Source: Candidatus Izemoplasma sp. (GTDB taxonomy: Bacteria; Bacillota_I; Bacilli_A; Izemoplasmatales; Izemoplasmataceae). From it: a stretch of DNA of 64,000 nt. Positions 35,181-44,112 of this stretch are shown here, piece by piece. Location: positions 1 to 64,000 of the forward strand of contig JAXKVY010000003.1 of NCBI GenBank assembly GCA_036172455.1, read 5' to 3'. A model generated the notes under the pieces. It was not told the origin of the DNA, made no database searches, and saw only the letters and a list, made by a program, of their open reading frames with translations. Position 1 is the first letter of the stretch, and each line of letters opens with the position of its first letter. The position numbers were made by a program, and so were the translations under genes.

Positions 35181-36386
35181 ATGGGTGTCGTTATGAAATA
35201 CGGTGGTACCAGTGTTGGTACCATAGAACAATTAAACAACATAGTTGATTATGTTAAAATACGCAAGAAAGAAGATAAAGATATTGTGCTTGTTGTTAGT
35301 GCAATGGGAAAACAAACAGATCACTTATTATCACTCGCAAAAACAATCACATCATCCATTGATAAACGTGAAATGGATACCCTATTAGCAACAGGTGAAC
35401 AACAAACCATAGCGTTACTTACTATAGCGCTTAAATCAGCGCAGGTTGATGCGATTAGTTTAACAGGCTTCCAAGCCGGTGTAAAAACGACAAGTAGCCA
35501 TACTAAAGGAATTATCATGGATGTAGACATCTCGCGTGTTACGCAACATCTCAAAGAAAACAAAGTCGTTGTTGTGGCGGGATTCCAAGGTATTACGGAA
35601 ACGGGAGATATATCCACATTAGGTCGAGGTGGTAGTGATACAAGCGCTGTAGCCTTAGCCGCAAAACTCGGATTTCCATGTGAAATATATACCGATGTAT
35701 CAGGTATTTACCGTGTCGACCCAAGACGTTACAAAGACGCCAAAAAACTGGATCATATTTCCTATGATGAGTTAATGGAAATGTCAAGTTTAGGCGCTGG
35801 GGTAATAGAAACTCGGAGTGTCGAACTCGCAAAGAAATATAATGTGCCGTTATATATCGCCAAAAGCTTAAGTAAGAAAGGAAGTGGCACAACGATTATG
35901 AATCAATCATATATGTTTGAAGAAAAACCGATCACAGGATTATCTGTCACGGATAATGTTGTGATGGTCACATTAGAAAATATCGAAAATAATTTAACGA
36001 CTGTCACAGACGTTTTTAATCATCTCAGTGCGAATAATATTAACCTTGATATGATTAGTCAAACAGTCGATAAACATAATCAATTAGTCATATCTTTTAG
36101 TATTGATGGGCATGATTTAGATGCGCTTTATGACACAATTGAGTCAGAAAAATTATTATTTAAGTCAGTGAAATATAACGTGACAACTGAGTTAGTCAAG
36201 TTATCACTCGTTGGCGTTGGTATGGCAAGTCATTTTGGGGTTGCCGCAAAGGTTTTTCATTTATTAGCTAAAGAAAATATTACATTTACAACCGTCTCAA
36301 CCTCTGAAATATCGATTAGTTGTACCATCTCACAAAAAGATCAAGCAAAAGCCATCCAGACATTAGCAAATGGCTTTGGACTGTAG
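35181..36386 (+). CDS. lysC: Aspartate kinase
   Basis: A 401-aa monofunctional kinase phosphorylating aspartate. The N-terminal MKYGGTSVG motif, GGSDTSAVALAA, the YTDVSGIYRVDPR segment and two C-terminal ACT domains (about residues 265-400) are visible; the ACT domains normally bind lysine or threonine for feedback. Start is ATG 35181 (four residues before MKYGG) or ATG 35193; no ribosome binding site decides. It begins 4 bases after lysA. No asd gene follows, so that step is encoded elsewhere. Confidence 0.93.
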   Translation: MGVVMKYGGTSVGTIEQLNNIVDYVKIRKKEDKDIVLVVSAMGKQTDHLLSLAKTITSSIDKREMDTLLATGEQQTIALLTIALKSAQVDAISLTGFQAGVKTTSSHTKGIIMDVDISRVTQHLKENKVVVVAGFQGITETGDISTLGRGGSDTSAVALAAKLGFPCEIYTDVSGIYRVDPRRYKDAKKLDHISYDELMEMSSLGAGVIETRSVELAKKYNVPLYIAKSLSKKGSGTTIMNQSYMFEEKPITGLSVTDNVVMVTLENIENNLTTVTDVFNHLSANNINLDMISQTVDKHNQLVISFSIDGHDLDALYDTIESEKLLFKSVKYNVTTELVKLSLVGVGMASHFGVAAKVFHLLAKENITFTTVSTSEISISCTISQKDQAKAIQTLANGFGL

Positions 36387-36394
36387 GTGAGTGT

Positions 36395-37225
36395 ATGCGA
36401 TTATCAAAATATCATGGGTTAGGAAACGATTTTATAATTGGACATTATGATGAGTTAAAGCATTTAGAGTTTAGTCATTTTGCCAAAAAGGTATGTCACC
36501 GCCATACAGGAGTTGGCGCAGATGGACTTATCATTGTAAAACAATCCCCTTTAGAAATGATCTATTATAATAGTGACGGTAGCCTGGCTGAAATGTGTGG
36601 AAATGGAATTAGATGTTTCGCAGCCTACTGCTTAGATGAAAAACTCGTACAAACACAGGATTTAACAGTTCAAACACTCGCAGGTGAGTACCAACTTAGG
36701 ATTAAAGACACCTATCCTTATCACATTACAGTCGACATGGGAAAAGTTAATTATGACCCAAAAAGTTTTGGGGCTACAACACATGAACCCATCCATAATA
36801 AAGCAATACAATTAGAAGAAACAACCTATCATATTCATGCTGCGTTGATGGGGGTACCGCATATGGCGATACCACTAGATACCTTTAATAATGAAACCCT
36901 AACGTATCTTGGTAAAAGATTAACAAATCACACCTTATTTTTAGATGGCGTAAACGTAAACTTTTACGAAATACTCTCAAAGGATACAATTAAGATGCAG
37001 ACATATGAACGAGGAGCTGGATTGACATTGGCGTGTGGCACTGGTGCTTGCGCTACTGTTGCGATGCTTCATCATCAAGAATTAATCAATAATCAAGTCA
37101 CAGTTCAGTTACCATTAGGAGAACTTGTGATTACAGTTAATGACAATGATCATGTCATTATGACAGGACCAGCCGAGAAAATCGCTGATCTGATTATCTC
37201 AGAAAGGAGCCAATACTATGTTTAA
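36395..37225 (+). CDS. dapF: Diaminopimelate epimerase
   Basis: A 276-aa cofactor-independent epimerase interconverting L,L- and meso-DAP. Both catalytic cysteines are in standard motifs: EMCGNGIRCFA (about residue 70) and TLACGTGACATV (about 215). ATG 36395 follows TAGGTGAG and starts 8 bases after lysC; the longer frame from 36320 would overlap lysC. Confidence 0.95.
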   Translation: MRLSKYHGLGNDFIIGHYDELKHLEFSHFAKKVCHRHTGVGADGLIIVKQSPLEMIYYNSDGSLAEMCGNGIRCFAAYCLDEKLVQTQDLTVQTLAGEYQLRIKDTYPYHITVDMGKVNYDPKSFGATTHEPIHNKAIQLEETTYHIHAALMGVPHMAIPLDTFNNETLTYLGKRLTNHTLFLDGVNVNFYEILSKDTIKMQTYERGAGLTLACGTGACATVAMLHHQELINNQVTVQLPLGELVITVNDNDHVIMTGPAEKIADLIISERSQYYV

Positions 37226-38090
37226 AGGATCACTTGTTGCTATTGTTACGCCATTTGATCAACAAGGTGGCGTGCATTATGAAAAATTAACGGAATTACT
37301 TAACTGGCATGTTGAACAAAAAACAGACGGTATTATTATTTTAGGAACTACGGGAGAAGCACCAACTCTATCAAAAACAGAAAAACTCGCTGTATTTGAA
37401 CACACTGTTAAAGTTATTGATGGGCGTATTCCAGTCATTGCCGGGACAGGATCAAACAATACGTCTGCGACGATTCAGTTTTCACAAGAAACAGAAAAAC
37501 TAGGGGTTGATGGATTGTTAGTGGTTACCCCATATTACAATAAAGGAAATAGACAAGGTATTATTGAACATTATAAAGCAATCAATAATGCTGTTAATAT
37601 CCCCATTATTGTATACAATGTCCCATCACGTACAGGGGTTAATCTAGAAGTAGATGTGGTTAAAGAACTATCATCATTCTCTCATATTGTAGGGTTAAAA
37701 GAAGCTAGTGGAGATCTCTCATATTTTGGTCAGATCCAGGCAGCGACCCCAAAAGAGTTTCTTTTGTTTAGTGGAAACGATGATGTTGTTTTACCAACAT
37801 TAAGCCTAGGGGGCAGTGGTGTTATTAGTGTTGCAGCCAATGTGATACCAAGACCATTTCACGATATGGTAGAGGCATTCTTAAATAATGATTTACAAAA
37901 GGCAATAGAACTCCAACTTCATTACATGGATTTAATTAATGGATTATTTGTTGAAGTCAATCCTGTTCCCGTAAAAGCAGTACTTAATTTGATGGGGAAA
38001 AACGTTGGTGAATATCGTTTACCATTAGCTCCGCCTACTAACGATACATTAACCTTATTACAAGACCTTGTTCGGAGGTATGACCTATGA
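37218..38090 (+). CDS. dapA: 4-hydroxy-tetrahydrodipicolinate synthase
   Basis: A 290-aa TIM-barrel aldolase condensing pyruvate with aspartate semialdehyde. Motifs: GTTGEAPTLS, VTPYYNKGNRQG (catalytic Tyr), YNVPSRTG and the Schiff-base Lys in GLKEASGD. It overlaps dapF by 8 bases, with AGAAAGGAG before the ATG. Confidence 0.95.
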   Translation: MFKGSLVAIVTPFDQQGGVHYEKLTELLNWHVEQKTDGIIILGTTGEAPTLSKTEKLAVFEHTVKVIDGRIPVIAGTGSNNTSATIQFSQETEKLGVDGLLVVTPYYNKGNRQGIIEHYKAINNAVNIPIIVYNVPSRTGVNLEVDVVKELSSFSHIVGLKEASGDLSYFGQIQAATPKEFLLFSGNDDVVLPTLSLGGSGVISVAANVIPRPFHDMVEAFLNNDLQKAIELQLHYMDLINGLFVEVNPVPVKAVLNLMGKNVGEYRLPLAPPTNDTLTLLQDLVRRYDL

Positions 38091-38821
38091 ATATCATTAT
38101 CAGTGGATACGGTGCAATGGGTAAAACCTTATTAGATGAAATAGGTAACGTTAAAGCTTTTGGTGTGTGTGGAGTTGTTGATATGCAACAAGAATATGGT
38201 GTATCAGATTTTTCACAAATTGAAACATCTTGTGATGTTGTGATTGATTTTTCTCACCCAGATCAATTACATACCGTACTTGACTATGGTTTAGACACTA
38301 AAACGCCTTTAGTCATCGCTACAACAGGGATGTCTCATGAACAAGAAAAAGCGATTGAAACAGCCAGCAAACACATCCCCATTTTATACACAGGAAATAC
38401 CTCACTAGGAATCAATGTTATGAATCATATTGTAAAACATATGACAGATGTACTAGACGACTTTGATATCGAGATCATCGAAAAACATCATAATCAAAAA
38501 ATAGATGCTCCTAGTGGAACAGCTAAAATGCTGCTTTCTTCAGTGCAAGAAAGAAGAAATATTAAGGCTGTATATGGTCGGAACGGTGTATCAAAACGAG
38601 ACAAAAATGATATTACGATACATGCCCTTAGGGGAGGCACTATACCTGGGGAACATAGTGTTATTTATGCCGGTGATGATGAGCTGATCGAAATCAAACA
38701 TACCGCATTAAGTAAACGTATCTTTGCTAAAGGGGCATTAAAAGCCGCACAATATATTATAAAACAACCATCAGGATTATATGATATGACTGATGTATTA
38801 AAGAAAGGTGACGTATCATGA
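38087..38821 (+). CDS. dapB: 4-hydroxy-tetrahydrodipicolinate reductase
   Basis: A 244-aa NAD(P)H-dependent reductase. The nucleotide-binding GYGAMGKTL is N-terminal; the family signature [18 protein letters not shown] holds the catalytic His and Lys. Overlaps dapA (ATGA) and dapH by 4 bases each. Confidence 0.95.
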   Translation: MNIIISGYGAMGKTLLDEIGNVKAFGVCGVVDMQQEYGVSDFSQIETSCDVVIDFSHPDQLHTVLDYGLDTKTPLVIATTGMSHEQEKAIETASKHIPILYTGNTSLGINVMNHIVKHMTDVLDDFDIEIIEKHHNQKIDAPSGTAKMLLSSVQERRNIKAVYGRNGVSKRDKNDITIHALRGGTIPGEHSVIYAGDDELIEIKHTALSKRIFAKGALKAAQYIIKQPSGLYDMTDVLKKGDVS

Positions 38822-39510
38822 ATGCACAAGAAATTATCGCGTTTATCAGTAACTCAACAAAAACAACACCCGTAAAAGTCTATGTCAATGGGAATCTAAA
38901 GGATGTAATATTTCCCAATTGCCAAGTTTTTGGAACAGACAATTCAAAAACTGTATTCGGAGACTACAAAGACATACAACCTGTTCTTATTAAACATAAT
39001 TTAACAGATTATGTTATCGAACAAGACCGGCGTAATAGTGCTATACCAATGAAAGACTTATTAAATGAATCTTCACGCATTGAACCAGGTGCGATCATTC
39101 GTGATCAAGTTGAAATAGGAAGAAATGTTGTTATTATGATGAATGCCACAATTAATATTGGCGCATCCATCGGTGATGGGACAATGATTGATATGAACGT
39201 AGTACTTGGCGGACGCGCAACGGTTGGTAAAAACTGCCATATTGGTGCAGGGACTGTTTTAGCAGGTGTGATTGAACCACCAAGTGCAACACCTGTTATA
39301 ATTGAAGATAATGTTGTTATTGGCGCTAATGCTGTTGTATTAGAAGGCGTAAAAGTGGGTGAAGGTGCTGTCGTTGCTGCAGGTGCAGTAGTAACTAAAG
39401 ATGTCCCAGCAAACGCCGTTGTCGCAGGAACACCAGCGCGCATCATTAAACAGAAGGATACCAAAACGCAATCTAAAACTGAGATTGTAGACGCATTAAG
39501 AAAACTATAA
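38818..39510 (+). CDS. dapH: Tetrahydrodipicolinate N-acetyltransferase
   Basis: This 230-aa left-handed beta-helix acyltransferase acetylates tetrahydrodipicolinate using acetyl-CoA. The hexapeptide repeats run from about residue 85 ([16 protein letters not shown]) to 205; the ending [12 protein letters not shown] is standard. It defines the acetylase version of the DAP route, consistent with patA and dapL nearby. Last gene of the operon, followed by a terminator overlapping its stop. Confidence 0.93.
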   Translation: MNAQEIIAFISNSTKTTPVKVYVNGNLKDVIFPNCQVFGTDNSKTVFGDYKDIQPVLIKHNLTDYVIEQDRRNSAIPMKDLLNESSRIEPGAIIRDQVEIGRNVVIMMNATINIGASIGDGTMIDMNVVLGGRATVGKNCHIGAGTVLAGVIEPPSATPVIIEDNVVIGANAVVLEGVKVGEGAVVAAGAVVTKDVPANAVVAGTPARIIKQKDTKTQSKTEIVDALRKL

Positions 39511-39537
39511 AAAAATCCATTCATGGATTTTTTTATT
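39508..39537 (+). terminator. Terminator of the lysine operon
   Basis: AAAAAATCCA / TGGATTTTTTT with a 4-base loop starts at the dapH stop codon. Confidence 0.8.
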
Positions 39538-39597
39538 TTGTATTATGTTTTCTTAACGAAAAAACATGCGATATAATGATGATAGAGGTGAAAAAGA

Positions 39598-40335
39598 ATG
39601 AAAGATCGAACAGTTCTAGTGACAGGCGGTTCTGGGGGGATTGGGCAAGAGATTGTAAAACGCTTTGTCCATGATGGTTATTTTACAATAATCCATTATC
39701 ATTCTCATGCAAAAAGAGCAGAAGCTTTACAAAAAGAACTCTTTACTAAGGGATATGAGAACACAATGGTTGTAGGGGCAGACTTAACCAATCCTAAAGA
39801 AATTGATGACCTTATCTCAACATTAGAAGAGAAGCATATTATTGTGGATATACTAATTAATAATGCTGGAATCAAGGATGATGACAGATTGGAAGATATG
39901 TCAGATCAGCAGTTTAAAAAAGTCATTGAAATCAATGTTAGTGCACCATTTATGTTGACGAAACGTATTGTTCCGATGATGAAAAATCAGCGCTATGGAA
40001 GAATCATTAATATTTCAAGCGGTCTTGCACAACATGGCGGTATCGGAAAGATTAATTATGGGGCATCCAAAGCTGCCATTGAGAATATGACAAAGAACCT
40101 TGCAAAAGAATTAGGCCCTAGTGGGATTACTGTTAATACTGTTGCCCCTGGATTAATCGAAACAGAGATGACAGAAGATGTGACAGATAAAGCAAAAGAA
40201 GAATATATAAGTCGAGTACCAATTAGACGATTAGTTGAAGCAAAGGATGTTGCTCATGCATGCGCGTTTTTTGCAGATGAGCGGAGTTCTGCCATCAGTA
40301 ATCAAGTGATTGGCGTGAATGGTGGATTACGGTAA
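39598..40335 (+). CDS. Short-chain dehydrogenase/reductase, FabG-like
   Basis: A 245-aa SDR with TGGSGGIG cofactor motif (residues about 9-16), NNAG, the catalytic Ser in INISSGLA, the YGASK Tyr/Lys pair and the C-terminal VNGGLR. It is closest to 3-oxoacyl-ACP reductases but has no fatty-acid genes beside it, so other beta-keto substrates are possible. GAGGTGA precedes the ATG. Monocistronic, with a terminator. Confidence 0.85.
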   Translation: MKDRTVLVTGGSGGIGQEIVKRFVHDGYFTIIHYHSHAKRAEALQKELFTKGYENTMVVGADLTNPKEIDDLISTLEEKHIIVDILINNAGIKDDDRLEDMSDQQFKKVIEINVSAPFMLTKRIVPMMKNQRYGRIINISSGLAQHGGIGKINYGASKAAIENMTKNLAKELGPSGITVNTVAPGLIETEMTEDVTDKAKEEYISRVPIRRLVEAKDVAHACAFFADERSSAISNQVIGVNGGLR

Positions 40336-40341
40336 ATTAAG

Positions 40342-40367
40342 AAGCACATCGATTGATGTGCTTTTTT
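40342..40367 (+). terminator. Terminator of the SDR gene
   Basis: AAGCACATC / GATGTGCTT with GATT loop and a six-T tail. Confidence 0.85.
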
Positions 40368-40441
40368 GTTATTTATAAAATTCTATATTAATGATATAAT
40401 AGATAGAGAAACGGTTATAAGATGGTAAAAAAGGAGGAAAC

Positions 40442-40834
40442 ATGTATACAATTGAAGTAAGAACGACAGAATCAGACCAGTTTGTTGATATTACTAAACA
40501 AGTACGTAATATTGTCAAAAAGATGCAAATTGATCATGGGATCGTTGTTGTCTTTACCCCGCACACAACAGCAGGGATTACAATTAATGAAAATGCTGAT
40601 CCAGATGTCACATCAGATATGATCAAGGGATTAAATGATGGTATTAAAGATTTGGAGAGTTTTGAGCACAGTGAGGGAAATTCACAAGCACACATAAAAT
40701 CTTCAGTCATTGGCGCAAGTGAAACAGTCTTAATCGAAGATAGTGATTTGGTATTAGGGACTTGGCAAGGTATTTATTTTTGTGAATTTGATGGCCCTAG
40801 AAATCGCCAAATTATGATTCAAGTAATCCAATAA
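40442..40834 (+). CDS. YjbQ / UPF0047 family protein
   Basis: A 130-aa protein with family motifs VVVFTPHTTAGITINENADP, EGNSQAHIKSSVIG and GTWQGIYFCEFDGPR. Members are annotated as a secondary thiamine-phosphate synthase on the basis of genetic work, but the physiological role is uncertain. AAAGGAGG precedes the ATG. Monocistronic. Confidence 0.9.
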   Translation: MYTIEVRTTESDQFVDITKQVRNIVKKMQIDHGIVVVFTPHTTAGITINENADPDVTSDMIKGLNDGIKDLESFEHSEGNSQAHIKSSVIGASETVLIEDSDLVLGTWQGIYFCEFDGPRNRQIMIQVIQ

Positions 40835-40858
40835 AAAAGCACTTTAAGTGCTTTTTTT
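40833..40858. terminator. Bidirectional terminator
   Basis: AAAAAAGCACTT / AAGTGCTTTTTTT lies between yjbQ and convergent zupT, overlapping both stops. Confidence 0.8.
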
Positions 40859-41666
40859 ATACGAACAATACTAAACTTGTCGCCATAACAATCATGCCAA
40901 GTATCACACCAGTAATCGCGATATGGTGTTTTCCATACTTTTCAGCAGTAGGTAACAACTCATCAAGTGAAATATAAACCATAATACCGGCTACAGCTGC
41001 AAAGACTATCCCAAATAATGCCTCTGATAAAAAGTTATACAATAGAAAATATCCAATAAAAGCCCCAATTGGTTCAGATAAACCGCTTAAAAATGAGTAA
41101 TAAAAGGCTTTTTTCTTACTTCCTGTGGCGTAAAAAATAGGCACACTAACGCTAATACCTTCTGGTATATTGTGAATAGCAATTGCAACAGCAATAGAAA
41201 TACCGAGAGATGGATCTTGTAATGCCGCCATAAAGGTAGCTAATCCTTCGGGAAAGTTATGAATAGCAATTGCTAAGGCACTAAATAATCCCATTCTAAG
41301 TAATGTTTTATTACGTCTATTAGTATTTAACATATCATCCGTATCATGTACCTCATGAGGGTTTTCTGCATTTGGAACTAGCCGATCGATTAATGCAATT
41401 AAAGCAATCCCTATGAAAAAGGATAAGGTCGTAATCAAGTAACCATGGGAAGCATTTCCATAATATATCTCTAACGAATCTCTTGCCTTTACAAATATTT
41501 CAATCATAGACACATAGATCATAACTCCAGCACTAAAGCCTAGGGCACCACTCAAAAAGCTTGCATTGGTTTTCTTTGTATAAAATGCTAATGCACTTCC
41601 TATTCCTGTAGAAAGGCCTGCAAACAGTGTTAACCCAAATGCGAAAAAAATTGTTTGTGTATCCAT
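40857..41666 (-). CDS. zupT: ZIP-family metal transporter (ZupT)
   Basis: A 269-aa protein with eight TM helices that imports zinc and other divalent cations. The two metal-binding helices carry [10 protein letters not shown] and [12 protein letters not shown], diagnostic of ZupT. AAGGAGTG precedes the ATG. Divergent from marR. Confidence 0.93.
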   Translation of the reverse strand: MDTQTIFFAFGLTLFAGLSTGIGSALAFYTKKTNASFLSGALGFSAGVMIYVSMIEIFVKARDSLEIYYGNASHGYLITTLSFFIGIALIALIDRLVPNAENPHEVHDTDDMLNTNRRNKTLLRMGLFSALAIAIHNFPEGLATFMAALQDPSLGISIAVAIAIHNIPEGISVSVPIFYATGSKKKAFYYSFLSGLSEPIGAFIGYFLLYNFLSEALFGIVFAAVAGIMVYISLDELLPTAEKYGKHHIAITGVILGMIVMATSLVLFV

Positions 41667-41758
41667 ATCTAGGCACTCCTTTATAAATTATGTGGCTTCA
41701 TATAGTAATATTTTAACAAAACTTTCTCTCTATTGCTATAAATTTTAGAGTAAAGTAC

Positions 41759-41787
41759 TTGATTTTACAAAAACATTAGGATAAGAT
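41759..41787 (+). promoter_or_regulatory. Promoter of the marR-heliorhodopsin operon
   Basis: TTGATT (41759-41764), 17 bases, TAAGAT (41782-41787). An imperfect inverted repeat, GTAAA (41750-41754) and TTTAC (41764-41768), spans the -35 and could be a MarR operator for autoregulation. The promoter is well spaced; the operator is a guess. Confidence 0.5.
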
Positions 41788-41825
41788 TAAAATATCATTA
41801 GGGTACAAATAATAGAGGTGATAAA

Positions 41826-42296
41826 ATGATTAGTAAAGATTATGACTCAGAAGATATACTTAAATTAGACAATCAACTATGTTTTAGACTATATTCAGTT
41901 TCACGTAAAATGACAAAAACCTATCAACCATATTTAAATAAGTATAATCTTACATATCCACAATATATTATTATGTTAGTTGTATTTGAGAAAAAAGTAA
42001 TCGACTTTAAAGAACTCAGTGAGAAAGTAAATTTAAGAACGGGAACTTTAACACCGATTTTAAAAAAATTAGAACAACTGGGTTATATTAATCGTGTAAC
42101 TAACCAAGAAGACAAGCGTAAATTAGATGTTATATTGTCTGAAAAGGGTGAAGTATTAAAAGAACATATTGTTGAGGTGCCAATAGGACTAGCAAAAGAC
42201 TTACAAGTCTCACTAGATATGTATCATACGTTAGTTGAACAACTTGATGCATTGGATAAAAAATTAGATGAGGTCATTGATGCTTATGAAAAATAG
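41826..42296 (+). CDS. MarR-family transcriptional regulator
   Basis: A 156-aa winged-helix protein. The DNA-binding part is LSEKVNLRTGTLTPILKKLEQLGYINRVTNQEDKRKLDVILS (about residues 60-100), with the typical wing DKRK. It resembles the OhrR/SarZ subgroup, which often senses peroxides; a Cys at about residue 18 (QLCFRLYSVSR) matches the OhrR sensing position. GAGGTGA precedes the ATG. It heads an operon with a membrane protein, heliorhodopsin and a glutathione peroxidase, suggesting oxidative or light stress. Confidence 0.88.
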   Translation: MISKDYDSEDILKLDNQLCFRLYSVSRKMTKTYQPYLNKYNLTYPQYIIMLVVFEKKVIDFKELSEKVNLRTGTLTPILKKLEQLGYINRVTNQEDKRKLDVILSEKGEVLKEHIVEVPIGLAKDLQVSLDMYHTLVEQLDALDKKLDEVIDAYEK

Positions 42297-42639
42297 AATC
42301 ATTGTTGGGCTGATCACGGGTGCTATTCTAGGTGTTTTATGTATCATTGGTGCCAACTTAAGATACTCAAACTCATTAAGTAATGCTTACTTATTTGCTT
42401 TTTGGTATAACCGGCTCATTATGGGATTTGTCATTGCTTTATTACCTAAGAATAAGAATGTAGTATTAAGATTAGTTAGAGGGTTGATAATTGGCGTTTT
42501 AATCTCGTTTATGTTCTATAGTTCGACTGATTTTATGGATGTGACGGGATTTCTCGCAGGAGGCGTTTATGGCATTATCATAACCTTAGCTATAGATTAT
42601 TGGGATAAATTTAAAGAAGGAGAGAAAAAAAATGAATGA
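42280..42639 (+). CDS. Small membrane protein of unknown function in the heliorhodopsin operon
   Basis: A 119-aa protein with about four TM segments (residues about 6-25, 38-58, 66-84, 92-110) and short charged ends. It overlaps marR by 17 bases and heliorhodopsin by 8, so the three are translationally coupled. GAGGTC precedes ATG 42280; ATG 42286 is also possible. No family recognised; the position between regulator and rhodopsin is its main clue. Confidence 0.75.
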   Translation: MLMKNRIIVGLITGAILGVLCIIGANLRYSNSLSNAYLFAFWYNRLIMGFVIALLPKNKNVVLRLVRGLIIGVLISFMFYSSTDFMDVTGFLAGGVYGIIITLAIDYWDKFKEGEKKNE

Positions 42640-43438
42640 GATTTCGTTTCAAAAGTTAAGAAAATTTAACTTGATTATGGGAGGGTTACATCTCTTCCAA
42701 GGCATTTTGATGATTGTTTTGGGATTAATCATCACTGATTTAGGCAATTTTAAAATGAAGGTTTTCCAACATTACTTAACGTATGTTGAAACAGGACCGG
42801 ACAGTGGCTATCTTGCATTTGATCGCAGTGAGATTTTCACCTTACCATTTTTTGTATTAGTAGCCGCATTCTTACTTATTAGTGCGATTGCACATGCTTT
42901 AGTATCAATCCCTGATAAGCTAAATTCAATTTACAATGATGATCTTGAAAAAGGCATTAACCGTTTTAGATGGTTTGAATATGCATTAAGCTCATCTATT
43001 ATGATTGTATTAATTGCTTATCTATTTGGTGTATGGGATATTGCATCTTTAATCCTGATCTTTATCGTCAATGCATCAATGAATCTCTTTGGACTTGTTA
43101 TGGAACAACTTAATAGCGGAAAAGAAAAAACAGATGTAGATTGGGGACCATTTATTTGGGGAACCATAGCTGGTTTAGCACCATGGATTGCTATTATATT
43201 GTACCTAAGTGGACAATCCCCAGAAGCAACCGCAGAAGTTCCGTGGTTTGTTTGGGCAATTGTCGGAACGTATTTTGTCGCATTCAATAGTTTCCCTGTC
43301 AATATGGTCTTACAATATTGGCGAAAAGGAAAATGGACAAACTATATGTATGGAGAACGGGGATATATCGTATTAAGTTTAGTCGCAAAAACTGTACTCG
43401 CTTGGCTCGTCCTTGTCGGGGCATTACAACCTAATTAA
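42632..43438 (+). CDS. Heliorhodopsin
   Basis: This 268-aa, seven-TM protein matches heliorhodopsins (type-3 rhodopsins with inverted membrane orientation). Key segments: RKFNLIMGGLHLFQGI in TM1, RWFEYALSSSIMIVLIAYLFG in TM3, NASMNLFGLVMEQ in TM4, and TM7 YIVLSLVAKTVLAW with the retinal-binding Lys253. Heliorhodopsins do not pump ions in known cases and are thought to signal. No carotenoid cleavage gene is in the window, so retinal may come from elsewhere. GGAGAG precedes the ATG. The family call is strong. Confidence 0.92.
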   Translation: MNEISFQKLRKFNLIMGGLHLFQGILMIVLGLIITDLGNFKMKVFQHYLTYVETGPDSGYLAFDRSEIFTLPFFVLVAAFLLISAIAHALVSIPDKLNSIYNDDLEKGINRFRWFEYALSSSIMIVLIAYLFGVWDIASLILIFIVNASMNLFGLVMEQLNSGKEKTDVDWGPFIWGTIAGLAPWIAIILYLSGQSPEATAEVPWFVWAIVGTYFVAFNSFPVNMVLQYWRKGKWTNYMYGERGYIVLSLVAKTVLAWLVLVGALQPN

Positions 43439-43448
43439 GAAGTTCTTA

Positions 43449-43921
43449 ATGAATTTATTTGACATAGAAGTAGAAGATTATCAAGGTAAAGTGACCACAC
43501 TAAAAGAGCATAAAGGCAAAGTTATTTTAATTGTTAATACCGCTAGTAAATGTGGTACACACCGCAACTAGCTGGTTTACAAGATCTATATAAAACCTAT
43601 AAAGATCAAGACTTTGTCGTACTCGGGTTTCCATGTAACCAATTTTTAAAGCAAGAGCCTGGATCAATGGGAGAAATCCTCGATTTCTGTCAAACAAACT
43701 ATGGCGTCAGTTTTCCAATTTATGCAAAACTAAAAGTTAAAGGAAGACATCAAGCAAAGTTGTATGACTATTTAGTTAATTACTCTCCAGAGCGTAAAGG
43801 CAAAAAAATCAAGTGGAACTTTGAGAAATTCTTAATCAACCGAGAGGGTGAAATTATCCATCGGTATAAACCCAAAGTGACACCTGAAGACATAAAAGAA
43901 GATATCGAAAACCTCCTATAG
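43449..43921 (+). pseudogene. Glutathione peroxidase-family gene with single-base frameshift at the catalytic Cys
   Basis: ATG 43449 opens a thioredoxin-fold peroxidase, FDIEVEDYQGKVTTLKEHKG then LIVNTASKCG, the normal Gpx/BsaA active-site motif. That frame stops at 43569. The remainder (TPQLAGLQDLYKTYKDQ, FVVLGFPCNQF, KIKWNFEKFLI) is open in the next frame to 43921. One missing base at 43550-43557, within or just after the SKCG codons, explains this. It starts 10 bases after heliorhodopsin and would be its operon partner. Either decayed or a sequence error. Confidence 0.85.
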
Positions 43922-43931
43922 TTCTTTTTAA

Positions 43932-43966
43932 AACAAGCAGGCCAAGCGCCTGCTTGATTTATTTTA
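43932..43966 (+). terminator. Terminator of the heliorhodopsin operon
   Basis: CAAGCAGGC (43934-43942) / GCCTGCTTG (43948-43956) with a 5-base loop and T-rich tail. Confidence 0.8.
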
Positions 43967-43985
43967 TAAATCTTAATCAAACCAC

Positions 43986-44017
43986 TTGCAGGAATGTTTT
44001 AAGTATGTTAATATACT
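43986..44017 (+). promoter_or_regulatory. Promoter of the histidine operon
   Basis: TTGCAG (43986-43991), 17 bases, TAATAT (44009-44014). An inverted repeat AAGTAT...ATACTT overlaps the -10 and might be an operator. Transcription would start near 44021 and so include the leader peptide. Confidence 0.55.
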
Positions 44018-44059
44018 TATGATACTTTAACGATGTAAAGCAATAAAGAGGTGCGAACT

Positions 44060-44101
44060 ATGAAGTCAATAAATTTAGTACAAGTACATCATCATTGGTA
44101 A
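44060..44101 (+). CDS. hisL: Histidine operon leader peptide (three consecutive His codons)
   Basis: A 13-codon reading frame, MKSINLVQVHHHW, ends at TAA 44099-44101 and has a strong ribosome binding site AAGAGGTG 6-7 bases before its ATG. The His codons are at 44087-44095. This is the layout of a ribosome-mediated attenuator: ribosomes stall at the His codons when charged tRNA-His is scarce. It lies within the leader of an intact his operon. Too short for gene callers. Confidence 0.85.
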   Translation: MKSINLVQVHHHW

Positions 44102-44112
44102 AAACGGGCTCT

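Noticed and set aside
39105-39524. 139-aa minus-strand frame across dapH
   Set aside because: It is a low-complexity Ala/Thr/Pro shadow of the hexapeptide repeats.
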